The notes: generated by a model not told the origin, from the letters alone. A stretch of 64,000 nucleotides of DNA from Zoogloeaceae bacterium (GCA_016791005.1 JAEUNY010000173.1:1-64000), one strand, 5' to 3'. Positions 1-9,589 are shown, numbered from the stretch's first letter. A program made the numbers and translations.

Positions 1-71
1 GCCCTGGCCTCACCACGGCGGGCGACGCCTCCTCGTACTCGCATTTGCGGCGCATCAATTACGACCGCTGA
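1..71 (+). CDS. 3' end of an unidentified gene of the nor cluster (partial)
   Basis: An open frame (codons starting at base 3) runs from the window edge to a TGA at 69-71 and ends in the residues HLRRINYDR. The next gene starts only 4 nt later in the same direction, so this is very probably the last codons of the preceding gene of the same operon. Given the nor context it could be a norB, norQ or other accessory gene, but 22 residues are too few to decide and the tail does not look like a NorQ C-terminus that I know. Confidence 0.5.
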   Translation, partial: PGLTTAGDASSYSHLRRINYDR

Positions 72-75
72 ACCG

Positions 76-513
76 ATGGCTATCCTAGGCGCCGTGACTC
101 AACAATCCCCGCGCTCCCCTGCCCCGGTCGAACCTGAGGCCGTCCCAGGCTTTGCACTGGCTGTGGCCGCAGAGGGGCTCTATCTGATCAACTTGATGAT
201 CGCCCCGGGGCTCGCCTTCGTGGCGCTGATGGTGCTGTGGGTGCGCCATCGTCACGCCGCGCCGGCGTTAGCGCGCTGCCATCTCGCTCAGACTTTCCGC
301 GCCAGCCTGTGGGCCGGCGGCCTGCTGATAGTGGCCAACGCAGCCATCATCGGGCTGGGGGGGTACCAATCGGCATCAACCTGGATCGTGGTAATCCTCT
401 ATTTCACCACCTGCCACGCCACCCTGATTTTTTTCGGCGCAATGGGTTTGGCACGGGCCCTGGCGGGCCGGCCCTATGTGTTTCCCCTCATCGGCAGCGC
501 TTGCGATGACTGA
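76..513 (+). CDS. Small integral membrane protein of the nor cluster (DUF4870/Tic20-like appearance)
   Basis: 145 residues with a proline-rich, soluble N-terminus (about residues 1-25) and three or four hydrophobic segments: about 33-55, 75-97, 102-125 and a short C-terminal stretch. The central His-Leu-Ala-Gln pattern near residue 68 and the ending PYVFPLIG loosely recall the DUF4870/Tic20-like family, but this is a visual resemblance only. It starts 4 nt after the preceding stop and its own stop overlaps the start of the polyferredoxin gene by 8 nt, so the two are translationally coupled. By position it probably helps assemble or supply electrons to the NO reductase. No catalytic motif is visible. 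Confidence 0.7.
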   Translation: MAILGAVTQQSPRSPAPVEPEAVPGFALAVAAEGLYLINLMIAPGLAFVALMVLWVRHRHAAPALARCHLAQTFRASLWAGGLLIVANAAIIGLGGYQSASTWIVVILYFTTCHATLIFFGAMGLARALAGRPYVFPLIGSACDD

Positions 514-1540
514 GGTGACCGCTTCCAGGCCCATTCATCACGCGGGACGGGGCGTGCCGCCGGCCGTCCCGTACGCCGCCGACAAAGCGCTTGGGGCGGA
601 TCGCCGGCAGCGGCTACGCTTGGTCATGCAGGCCGGATTCTTCATCCTGTTTGTTCTGGCGCCGGTGTTTAACCTGTTACGTTACGACCTCGTCGCGGGG
701 CACGCGTGGTTTTTGGGGATGGAATGGCGGGCCGGGCTGGAGGATTTTTCCGCTGGCAGGGTCAGCGCGTTGGCTGCCGCCGGCCAGGTTGTGGTGCGAG
801 TATTCTTGCCGATCTTGCTGGCTGGTGGGGTGCTCATCGGCGTCGCTTGGCGCTGGGGTCGCTTCTACTGTGGGTGGCTGTGCCCGCATTTTTCAGTGGT
901 CGAAACGATCAACGGACTGATGCGCCGAGCCAGCGGCAAGCCTAGCGTTTGGGAGACGAGACCCTTGTCGCCGCGCCTGCCTAATGGCCAGACCTTGCAG
1001 GTCGACGGGCGCTGGTGGTTCGTCACCGTGCCGCTGGCGGTGGCCTTCGCGTTCGTTTGGGCGGTGGTGCTGCTGACCTATCTGCTACCGCCCGGCGAGG
1101 TGTACTTCAATCTGCTGGCGGGCACGCCCACCCGCAATCAAGCGATTTTCATCACCGCCGGGACCGGGTTGCTTACGGTTGATTTTCTTTTCGCCCGCCA
1201 TCTGTTTTGTCGCTTTGCGTGTGCGGTTGGGCTGTTCCAGAGCCTGGCCTGGATGGCCAACCGCCAGGCTCTGGTGGTGGGCTTCGCGCGGGAGCGGGCC
1301 TCGGACTGCGCGGGCTGCGGTTCAGCCTGCGACTCTGCCTGCCCGATGCGCCTCAAGCCGCGCAACCTCAAGGCGGCCATGTTTACCTGCACCCAGTGCG
1401 TGCAATGTGTATCTGCCTGCGGCCAGACTCAGGCCAACAACCCGCGTGGACCGTTGCTGGCCTGGGTGGCGGGGGAAGCGGCGCGGGCCGCCGAGTCGCC
1501 TTCGCTTGCGCCATGGTCGGCCCGGAGGGGGCAGGGCTGA
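506..1540 (+). CDS. CcoG/NapH-like membrane polyferredoxin
   Basis: 344 residues from the ATG at 506; an in-frame upstream start at 476 lies deeper inside the previous gene and is less likely. There are about five membrane segments. Cysteine motifs are CGWLCPH at residues 122-128, CRFAC at 235-239, and two C-terminal ferredoxin-type clusters at 268-279 and 295-305. This is the layout of the CcoG/RdxA/FixG-NapH-NosR group of membrane [4Fe-4S] proteins, without the C-terminal Ig-like domain of full-length CcoG. Family members pass electrons at the membrane or reduce copper during oxidase assembly. Inside a nor cluster it may support maturation or electron supply of cytochrome-bc NO reductase (inference). 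The first cluster has an unusual spacing (see findings). Its stop shares one base with the next start (TGATG). Confidence 0.85.
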   Translation: MTEVTASRPIHHAGRGVPPAVPYAADKALGADRRQRLRLVMQAGFFILFVLAPVFNLLRYDLVAGHAWFLGMEWRAGLEDFSAGRVSALAAAGQVVVRVFLPILLAGGVLIGVAWRWGRFYCGWLCPHFSVVETINGLMRRASGKPSVWETRPLSPRLPNGQTLQVDGRWWFVTVPLAVAFAFVWAVVLLTYLLPPGEVYFNLLAGTPTRNQAIFITAGTGLLTVDFLFARHLFCRFACAVGLFQSLAWMANRQALVVGFARERASDCAGCGSACDSACPMRLKPRNLKAAMFTCTQCVQCVSACGQTQANNPRGPLLAWVAGEAARAAESPSLAPWSARRGQG

Positions 1541-2025
1541 TGGCCATCAACGATTTTGCTGTGGCCCGCGCCGTACACGTCCTGGCCGTCGTGTGGTGGA
1601 TAGGCGGTGTGGCTTTCGTTACCGCCACGCTGTTACCCGCCTGCCGGAGCCTGCCGAACCCGACCGAGCGGATCGCCGCTTTCCAACACCTGGAACATCG
1701 CTTCGCCACGCAGGCTCGCTGGGCGACCCTGCTGGCCGGGGCTTCAGGCTTCTGGCTGGTCCATCGCTTCAACCTGTGGGGTCGTTTCGCAGACCTTGCG
1801 AATGGCTGGTGGCTGGCTGCGATGGTGGCTGTCTGGTTGGTATTCAGCGTGATGCTGTTCTTGCTGGAGCCATTTGTACTGCCACGGCGCTTTGCCGAAG
1901 CGGTGGCCCGCGCACCGGCTGACACGTTCCGCCACATCGAGCGGGCGCACCGCATCCTGTTGCTGGCCAGCCTGATCACTGTGGCCGGCGCCGTGGCAGG
2001 CAGCCACGGTGGGTGGGCTTTTTAG
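1540..2025 (+). CDS. CopD-like four-helix membrane protein of the nor cluster
   Basis: 161 residues with four hydrophobic segments, about 8-30, 58-75, 88-110 and 138-155. The first carries HVLAVVWWIGG, typical of CopD-like/DUF2269-type membrane proteins, in which a helix-1 histidine and conserved Trp/Gly residues recur. The ATG at 1540 overlaps the polyferredoxin stop by one base. norD begins 9 nt downstream, so all these genes should be on one transcript. Function is not established. The resemblance to copper-resistance membrane proteins and the CcoG-like neighbour suggest metal or haem handling during NO reductase assembly, but this is inference. Confidence 0.75.
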   Translation: MAINDFAVARAVHVLAVVWWIGGVAFVTATLLPACRSLPNPTERIAAFQHLEHRFATQARWATLLAGASGFWLVHRFNLWGRFADLANGWWLAAMVAVWLVFSVMLFLLEPFVLPRRFAEAVARAPADTFRHIERAHRILLLASLITVAGAVAGSHGGWAF

Positions 2026-2034
2026 GGGACGCGG

Positions 2035-3861
2035 GTGGAAGAGTGGGTAGGTGGCTTGTGGCACCGATTCGTCACACGCGCGGCGCGGCGTGATTTTCCA
2101 GACGCGGCAGTCCGGCTGGAGCAGATGGAGCGCCTGGCCGGGGTCCTGTTCCGGGCTTTGGGAGGCGATCCGGGACTGCGTGTGGCGGCCGCGGCGGACG
2201 AGACCCACGGCGCCCGGCGACGCTGGCTGGCGCGCCTGGCCCACGTCGATGACACGGTGGCCCTGGCCCGCCGGGATGCGGAAACCCTCCGCCTGCCGCC
2301 GGAGATCGCGTGTTTTTCGGTGCCCGCGCTCAACCGAGACCTCTATCTCTGGCTGATCGCTCAGGCGGCGGAGATGACCAACGGCGGGGAATGGATAGTC
2401 TTGTGCCAACTCGCCACAGCGCGCACGTTGGCTCGCTACCCTGGATTTCGCCCGCGCTATGAGCGGCTGGTGGCGGCTACCCTGGCGCTGCGGATTGCGC
2501 CAGAGAAGCTACCCGCTGACGAGGCGGCGGCAGAAGCGGCAATCCGCATTGCCCTGGCACAGCCGGGCGCCGTGAGCGCCCTGCCGGCGGCGCGCCGCCC
2601 ACCCCAGCCGGTGTTGCTGTGGCTGTATCCGGGCCCGGCCGCAATTCCCGCAACGAGGCCGACCGATACACCCGAACCGCATGGCGACAGCGGCGCGGCG
2701 GAGCGGGGCGATGCCAGCGCACGGCGCCATCAGGCCCGCCGCGAGGACATGGCCGACGGTCGCAATCCGCTGATCCTGCCATTCCGGGCCGAAAGCCTCC
2801 TGTCGTTTGCTGAATACGTGAAGGTAAACCGCGGTCTCGATGAAGACCCGGATCCCGATGCCGGCAGGCTTGCCGACGATCTCGATGAGCTGGCGATCGC
2901 CCGCGATGGCAAGCGGGCCGCCTCCAAAGTTCGCTTCGACCTCGATTTGCCCTCAGCCGCGCAGGACGACTTGCCCCTGAGGGAAGGCATCCTGCTGCCG
3001 GAATGGGACTGGAAGAAACAGGTGCTCCTCAAGGACCAGTGCCGACTCACCGAGTTCGATCCACGGGATGCCCAGCCCTGCGCGCTCCCCGCCCGATTGG
3101 CGGCCCCGGCGCGACGCTTGCGCCGTCAATTCGAGGCCATCGTGCCGGGCCGGCGCTGGCTAAAAAATCAGCCCCAGGGCAGCGAACTAGATGTTGACGC
3201 GTGTGTGCGTGCGGCCGCCGACCGGCGCGCCGGCTCCCGCCACGCCGAGCCGGCCTATTTGAGTTGTGAGCGGCAAGAGCGGGATATGGCCTGCCTGCTG
3301 CTCGCCGATCTTTCCCTCTCGACCGACGCCTGGGTGGGCGCGGCGCGCGTGATCGACGTCATCCGCGACAGCCTGATGCTGTTTTCCGAAGCCCTAGCGG
3401 CAACCGGTGACCGCTTTGCGCTGTACGGATTTTCCTCGCGCCGGCGCGATCACATCCGCTTTTCTCGTATCAAGGCGTTCGGCGAAGCCTATGCTGACCC
3501 GGTGCGCGGCCGCATTGCCGCCCTTAAGCCGGGCTATTACACGCGCATGGGCGCGGCAGTGCGTCACGCTTCCGCGATCCTGGCTGAGGAACGGACGGCT
3601 GTGCGCGTGTTGCTGATCCTGTCGGACGGCAAGCCGAATGATCTGGATCATTACGAGGGCCGCTATGGCATCGAAGATACCCGGGCGAGTCTGGGCGACG
3701 CCCGGCGGCGCGGGCTGAAACCCTTCTGCGTAACCATCGACAAGGCGGGGGCGGGCTATTTGCCTCATCTCTTTGGCGTCGACGGCTACACCGTCGTGCG
3801 CCGGCCCGAAGACCTACCAAGCCGGCTGCCGGAACTGTATTCGCGCCTGACTGCGGGGTAA
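2035..3861 (+). CDS. norD: NorD, nitric oxide reductase activation protein (VWA domain)
   Basis: 608 residues. The C-terminal third is a von Willebrand factor A domain with a MIDAS metal site, DLSLS at residues 425-429, followed by an SDGKPND loop. The N-terminal part is helical, with a charged, low-complexity linker around residues 215-250. NorD works with the AAA+ ATPase NorQ as a chaperone pair that inserts the non-haem iron into NorB. norQ is not in the window and presumably lies upstream. The start is GTG at 2035 with AGGGGA at 2024-2029 as ribosome binding site; this site overlaps the stop of the previous gene. Length and domain order match the family. Confidence 0.93.
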   Translation: MEEWVGGLWHRFVTRAARRDFPDAAVRLEQMERLAGVLFRALGGDPGLRVAAAADETHGARRRWLARLAHVDDTVALARRDAETLRLPPEIACFSVPALNRDLYLWLIAQAAEMTNGGEWIVLCQLATARTLARYPGFRPRYERLVAATLALRIAPEKLPADEAAAEAAIRIALAQPGAVSALPAARRPPQPVLLWLYPGPAAIPATRPTDTPEPHGDSGAAERGDASARRHQARREDMADGRNPLILPFRAESLLSFAEYVKVNRGLDEDPDPDAGRLADDLDELAIARDGKRAASKVRFDLDLPSAAQDDLPLREGILLPEWDWKKQVLLKDQCRLTEFDPRDAQPCALPARLAAPARRLRRQFEAIVPGRRWLKNQPQGSELDVDACVRAAADRRAGSRHAEPAYLSCERQERDMACLLLADLSLSTDAWVGAARVIDVIRDSLMLFSEALAATGDRFALYGFSSRRRDHIRFSRIKAFGEAYADPVRGRIAALKPGYYTRMGAAVRHASAILAEERTAVRVLLILSDGKPNDLDHYEGRYGIEDTRASLGDARRRGLKPFCVTIDKAGAGYLPHLFGVDGYTVVRRPEDLPSRLPELYSRLTAG

Positions 3862-3975
3862 TGTCCCGCCGTGGGGCTCTTCCGCCATGGCGCCTAATCA
3901 AAAAACATCTTCGAAACGACTTGTGCGCACGGCCGAGGTTATGGAGACTTGAACTCCCCAATTTGAATCGGGGCC

Positions 3976-4701
3976 ATGCCGCCGCGCAGGTTCCCGCCGA
4001 GTTCCGTGGCCGCTGAATCCAAGATCGATATTCCTGGCTTGCTGAGCCGCCTGCCCCTTTTCAGTGCTTTGGGCGAGGCCGAACTCGCACAGATTGCAGC
4101 GGATACGGCCGAGCGCCGATTAATGCGCGCTGAAATGTTGTTCCAGCGAGGGGATGCGCCCAAGGGTTTCTATTACCTCGTTTGGGGCCAGATCAAACTG
4201 GCATTTTCGTCCCCTCAGGGCAACGAGAAGATCGTTGAACTGGTCGGGCCACTGCAAAGTTTCGGCGAAGCCCTGATGTTCATGAACCGGCCATATCCGG
4301 TTTTTGCCGAAGCCCTGGCCGACAGCATGCTGCTCCATGTTGGAGAGCGCGCGGTCCTCCATCAGCTGAGGCAGGATCCCGATTTTTCATGCAAGTTGCT
4401 CGCCGGCATGTCGATCCGCCTGCACAGCATGGTCCGCGATGTCGAGTCGTATTCTCTGCGCTCCAGCACCCAGCGCGTTATCGGCTTCCTACTTCAGCAG
4501 GCCCATGTGACACCTTGCTCCGACGGCACGCCCCAAACCATCGAACTGCCGGCCAGCAAGCAAGCCATTGCCTCCCGGCTCAACCTCACGCCAGAAACGC
4601 TATCGCGCATCTTTCACCAGCTTTCCACCTCCGGCCTGATTTCAGTCCAAGGCCGGTCCATAACGCTGATCGACACGGTAAAACTCGCCGTGCACGACTA
4701 A
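3976..4701 (+). CDS. Crp/Fnr-family transcriptional regulator, Dnr-like
   Basis: 241 residues: a cyclic-nucleotide-binding-type beta-barrel (about 20-135), a dimerisation helix (about 140-170) and a C-terminal winged helix-turn-helix (about 185-230, KQAIASRLNLTPETLSRIF). It lacks the N-terminal cysteine cluster of true FNR, so it is not an oxygen-sensing [4Fe-4S] protein. Its place directly after norD fits the Dnr/NnrR subgroup, which senses NO (through haem in Dnr) and activates nor and nir genes. The 114-nt gap after norD could hold its own promoter, but I found no convincing FNR/Dnr box there. A 4-bp GC hairpin (3956-3973) lies just upstream of the ATG. Naming it dnr rests on context. Confidence 0.85.
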   Translation: MPPRRFPPSSVAAESKIDIPGLLSRLPLFSALGEAELAQIAADTAERRLMRAEMLFQRGDAPKGFYYLVWGQIKLAFSSPQGNEKIVELVGPLQSFGEALMFMNRPYPVFAEALADSMLLHVGERAVLHQLRQDPDFSCKLLAGMSIRLHSMVRDVESYSLRSSTQRVIGFLLQQAHVTPCSDGTPQTIELPASKQAIASRLNLTPETLSRIFHQLSTSGLISVQGRSITLIDTVKLAVHD

Positions 4702-5718
4702 ACCGCGAAGGGTGGGGTACGAGGATTGGCGTTTAGGGGCCGGGGGCGGACCCTCCGTTGGCCAGCTACCGTTCACGCTTCTCGAAAAATGACTCCGCGT
4801 GCTGAGGTTTCCGCCGCCGGCAAAGTGTGCCGCGGTGTTGGATCATCGAGTCAGCACTATGTCCCTCCCGCCAGGCTGGCGCTGGGGTCAGGCTGCAACC
4901 TCCTCAAGATGTTCATGGCTATTTCAAACTAAACGGCAGCTACCCGCTACATTGGAGCCCGATAAGGTCCATCAGGTGAATGGCCGTTCAGGCCGAAGTG
5001 TTTCCATTGGACGTCGCCCAGTTGCCACCTCCTGAGCAGGGTGGAACTTGCCTCCCATCTCTGCACCATCCGGTAGCGAGCGTGGCTTTCGCAAGGATCG
5101 CCACCACATCTTTGGCCCCGGTTGGCAGGGAAAATACGATGCTGCACTAAGGCCTGCTGCCGATACACTGAGTTACCCCAAGCACCGCCATGCCAACGCG
5201 GTCTGAGCAGGGCCACTTGCTGTCATTGAGCGAGCCAGGTCATGCCACGCTAAGCACCCGCCGAAGCCCCTTGCAAGGCCGCGCTATCTAATGTGACGTC
5301 GGCCTCATGCCCTGGCCTGTATTTGTTACCAAGCACTGTGAGGGCTGAGATCGATACCAACATTTAGACCGGAGTTTTGGCCATGAATTGGGTTATGCGC
5401 TGGCCATGATTTGCCTCCAAACCCACAAAGCAGGCTAGAAAGCCCAATAAATTCAAGGATTCCGGCCTTTTTGTTGCCCTCAGCAGTCCATGCAATCTTC
5501 CCGCATTGGGGGTAGATTGCATGGCAATGACGTGAATCTCATCGGAGTCTTTAGACGTCATCCCGTCGGAGGACGAGGCAATCAGCGTTGACCGGTGGGC
5601 CTTACTCCCGAGTACGGTCGAGCCGTCGTCAGGCCTTGGTAAAAAGTTCGAAGCCTCGGGAAGGCGTCGAATAACTCTCGGTCTCCACCGCAGCGCAGCT
5701 TGATATCACAATGGCGTT
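4702..5718. other. Gene-poor, lower-GC spacer of about 1 kb
   Basis: No open frame here has a recognisable product. The possible frames are short (65-110 codons), lie on both strands and show no family motifs. GC content falls clearly: I counted 45% at 5401-5460 against about 70% in nearby genes. A perfect 10-bp inverted repeat lies at 5488-5497 and 5515-5524. The stretch separates the nor cluster from the aspA module and may be degraded horizontally acquired DNA. I could not identify a transposase fragment, integrase, tRNA or target-site duplication. Confidence 0.6.
5488..5524. repeat. Perfect 10-bp inverted repeat
   Basis: CCATGCAATC at 5488-5497 is matched exactly by its reverse complement at 5515-5524, with a 17-nt spacer. 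No T-run follows on either side, so it is not an intrinsic terminator. It could be a protein-binding dyad or a remnant of a mobile-element end. Confidence 0.5.
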
Positions 5719-5760
5719 CGGCTTTCCAAACGCACCCGGACCCGTTTATCCGGAAAACCG
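5719..5760 (+). promoter_or_regulatory. Candidate upstream activator (DctD) sites for aspA-dctA
   Basis: The half-site CGGCTTTCC at 5719-5727 and the imperfect palindrome CGTTTATCC/GGAAAACCG at 5743-5760 (7 of 9 positions symmetric) lie about 80-120 bp upstream of the sigma-54 promoter. The outer arms 5719-5727 and 5752-5760 are also complementary at 8 of 9 positions. Paired dyads at this distance are the usual arrangement for an enhancer-binding activator, and DctD is encoded in the same cluster. Assignment to DctD is inference. Confidence 0.5.
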
Positions 5761-5836
5761 AACGTAGCGCTGGTCGGCAAAATTTTTTCTGTCTATTTTT
5801 CAATGCACTAAGAAACTTTCTTCCGTCTCCGCAGGG

Positions 5837-5852
5837 TGGCACACGGCGTGCG
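5837..5852 (+). promoter_or_regulatory. Sigma-54 (-24/-12) promoter of aspA-dctA
   Basis: TGGCACACGGCGTGCG matches the RpoN consensus TGGCACG-N4-TTGCA, with the invariant GG (5838-5839) and GC (5850-5851) at the required spacing. The predicted start is near 5863, giving a leader of about 54 nt to the aspA ATG at 5917. DctB and DctD, a sigma-54 activator system, are encoded 2-5 kb downstream, which supports the call. Confidence 0.78.
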
Positions 5853-5916
5853 ATAGGGAGGGCATCCCGGTCCGCAAGGATCGGCCGGGAAACCCTAACC
5901 AAACACGGAGACATCG

Positions 5917-7359
<1,443 letters not shown>

Positions 7360-7387
7360 TCCGCGCCCACCCAACAAGGATACGACC

Positions 7388-8683
7388 ATGAAAGCTCATA
7401 AGTCTTCCTCGCTGATCCTCATCGCGCTGGTGCTGGGCATCGGCACCGGCTACCTCTTCAACATCACCTCCACGCCGGAGGCGGCCAAGCAGATCGCCGG
7501 CTACTTCGGCATCGCCACCGACGTGTTCCTGCGCCTCATCAAGATGGTCATCGCACCGCTGGTGTTCGCTACCCTGGTGTCGGGGCTCGCCAACATCGGT
7601 GACTCCAAGACCGTTGGCCGCATTGGCGCCAAGGCCATGGGCTGGTTCGTCGCCGCCTCGATCGGCTCGCTGCTGATTGGCCTGATCTTCGCCAACGCCT
7701 TGCAACCCGGTGTCGGCCTCAACATGCCGCTGCCCGAAGTGGGCGCCGCCACCAACCTGAAGACCGGAGCGCTGAACCTCGCCGACTTCATCACCCATGT
7801 CTTCCCCAAGAGCATCGTGGAAGCCATGGCCGGCAACTCGGTGCTGCAGATCCTCGTGTTCTCGGTGTTCTTCGGCCTCGCCCTGGGCCACCTCCACAGC
7901 CAGACCGCCCGCAGCCTGGTCGCCACCATGGACGATGTGGTGCACGTCATGCTCAAGGTCACCGACTATGTGATGCGCTTCGCCCCCGTCGGTGTCTTTG
8001 CCGCCGTGGCCGGCGTGGTCACCGTGCAGGGCATCGGCATGCTGGCGGTGTTCGGCAAGCTGTTGGCGAGCTTCTACCTGGCCCTCGCGGTGTTGTGGGC
8101 GGTGATCATCGGCGCCGGTTACCTGGTGCTCGGCAAGGAGGTGTTCCGCCTGCTCAAGCTGGTGAAGAGCCCCATGCTCGTCGGCTTCTCCACCGCCAGC
8201 AGCGAATCGGCCTACCCCAAGCTGATGGAGCAACTCGAAAAGTTCGGCGTAAAGAACCGCATCACCGGCTTTGTGCTGCCCCTGGGCTACTCCTTCAACC
8301 TCGACGGCTCCATGATGTACACCGCCTTCGCCGCCCTCTTCGTGGCCCAGGCCTACGGCATCCCCATGTCCCTGGGCGAGCAGGTCACCATGCTGCTGGT
8401 GCTGATGATTTCCAGCAAGGGCGTGGCCGGCGTGCCCCGCTCCTCCCTGGTCGTCGTGGCCGCCGTGCTGCCGATGTTCCACCTGCCGGAAGCCGGGCTG
8501 TTGCTGATCATGGGCATCGACCACTTCCTCGACATGGGCCGCACCGCCACCAACGTGCTGGGCAACGCCATCGCCACCACCGCCGTGGCCAAGTGGGAAA
8601 ACGCCATCGATCCGGTGTCCCACGCCTTCGACGACGAAGACGAAGCCCTGCCGGTGGCCGAGCCTCTGCCCCTGGCCGCCTGA
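7388..8683 (+). CDS. dctA: Dicarboxylate/amino acid:cation symporter (DctA/GltP family)
   Basis: 431 residues of the DAACS (SDF) family. It shows the hydrophobic N-terminal helices, the serine-rich re-entrant loop FSTASSESAYPKL near residues 270-280, the NLDGSMMY motif near 305 and the final helix with MGRTATNVLGN. It couples Na+ or H+ entry to uptake of C4-dicarboxylates or acidic amino acids across the inner membrane. I use dctA because of the sigma-54 promoter and the adjacent dctBD. NLDGSMMY, rather than NLDGTNIY, and the aspA partner leave aspartate/glutamate as an alternative substrate. AAGGA lies about 8 nt upstream of the ATG. A terminator follows at 8746. Confidence 0.88.
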   Translation: MKAHKSSSLILIALVLGIGTGYLFNITSTPEAAKQIAGYFGIATDVFLRLIKMVIAPLVFATLVSGLANIGDSKTVGRIGAKAMGWFVAASIGSLLIGLIFANALQPGVGLNMPLPEVGAATNLKTGALNLADFITHVFPKSIVEAMAGNSVLQILVFSVFFGLALGHLHSQTARSLVATMDDVVHVMLKVTDYVMRFAPVGVFAAVAGVVTVQGIGMLAVFGKLLASFYLALAVLWAVIIGAGYLVLGKEVFRLLKLVKSPMLVGFSTASSESAYPKLMEQLEKFGVKNRITGFVLPLGYSFNLDGSMMYTAFAALFVAQAYGIPMSLGEQVTMLLVLMISSKGVAGVPRSSLVVVAAVLPMFHLPEAGLLLIMGIDHFLDMGRTATNVLGNAIATTAVAKWENAIDPVSHAFDDEDEALPVAEPLPLAA

Positions 8684-8745
8684 TCCACCACGCCAAGCGT
8701 CCGGGCTGCCACGGCGCCCGGCCCCGCAAAGAAACCTCCCCTTTG

Positions 8746-8776
8746 GCCCGACCCCTCAAAAGGTCGGGCATTTCTT
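8746..8776 (+). terminator. Intrinsic terminator after dctA
   Basis: The 8-bp stem GCCCGACC (8746-8753) / GGTCGGGC (8762-8769) is followed by ATTTCTT. It closes the aspA-dctA unit. The next start codon is only 13 nt after the stem. Confidence 0.75.
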
Positions 8777-8782
8777 CCCCAT

Positions 8783-9544
8783 ATGCCCTTCGATCCCGTT
8801 CTGCTTGGTAGCGTCGCCTTCTTCGCCGGCATCGTCGATGCCGTGGTCGGCGGCGGTGGTCTGATCCAGGTCCCGGTGCTGCTCGGCCACTTTCCGAATG
8901 CCTCGATCCCCACCCTGTTCGGCACAAACAAGGTTTCCAGCATCGCCGGCACCGGGGCGGCGATGTGGCGCTTCACCCGCTCTGTGCCGATTCCCTGGCG
9001 CATCGTGCTGCCGGCGGCGCTGATGGCCTTGGCCGGCGCGTGGATCGGCGCCGCCATCGTCGCCTGGCTGCCGCGGGAGGCCATGAAGCCGCTGGTGCTG
9101 GTGCTGATGATCGCGGTTGCCTTCCAGACGTTCCGCCGCAAGGATTTCGGCCACGCCGCCACGCGCGAGGTGAGCGCCGCCGACCGCCCGCGCGCGGTGG
9201 CCTTCGGCGGCGCCATGGGCGTCTATGACGGCTTCTTCGGTCCCGGCACCGGCAGCCTGCTGATCTTCGGCTTCGTGCGCCTGTTCGGCATGGATCTCTT
9301 GCGCGCCTCCGCTAGCGCCAAGGTCATCAACGCCGCCACCAATGTGTCGGCCATCGCTTTTTTCGCGAGCCACGGCCCGCTACTGTGGTCGGCGGGGCTC
9401 CTGATGGCGGCCTGCAATCTGGTCGGCGCTCAAGTTGGCACCTGGCTCGCCCTGCGCCACGGCACTGGGTTCGTGCGCAAGGCCTTCCTGGTCGTGGTAC
9501 TGGTGCTGATCGCCAAGCTGGCGTGGGAACTCCTGCCCTCCTGA
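8783..9544 (+). CDS. TauE/SafE (YfcA-like) membrane permease
   Basis: 253 residues with about eight hydrophobic segments. The N-terminal repeat has FFAGIVDAVVGGGG and the second repeat begins around GVYDGFFGPGTGS; these paired glycine-rich motifs define the TauE/SafE (DUF81) family. Members export or import small anions such as sulfite, sulfoacetate or other organic acids. The substrate here is unknown. The ATG at 8783 has no clear ribosome binding site and lies immediately after the dctA terminator. A later start would remove the first helix, so I keep this one. It sits between dctA and dctBD, which suggests a role with organic anions (inference). Confidence 0.85.
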   Translation: MPFDPVLLGSVAFFAGIVDAVVGGGGLIQVPVLLGHFPNASIPTLFGTNKVSSIAGTGAAMWRFTRSVPIPWRIVLPAALMALAGAWIGAAIVAWLPREAMKPLVLVLMIAVAFQTFRRKDFGHAATREVSAADRPRAVAFGGAMGVYDGFFGPGTGSLLIFGFVRLFGMDLLRASASAKVINAATNVSAIAFFASHGPLLWSAGLLMAACNLVGAQVGTWLALRHGTGFVRKAFLVVVLVLIAKLAWELLPS

Positions 9545-9589
9545 GGCCACTCGCCGCATAATCCGGAAATCCGAACGACCCCGACGCCC

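Noticed and set aside
3862-3975. Possible FNR/Dnr box ahead of the Crp/Fnr regulator
   Set aside because: TTGAACTCCCCAAT and an isolated ATCAA half-site match the TTGAT-N4-ATCAA consensus too poorly.
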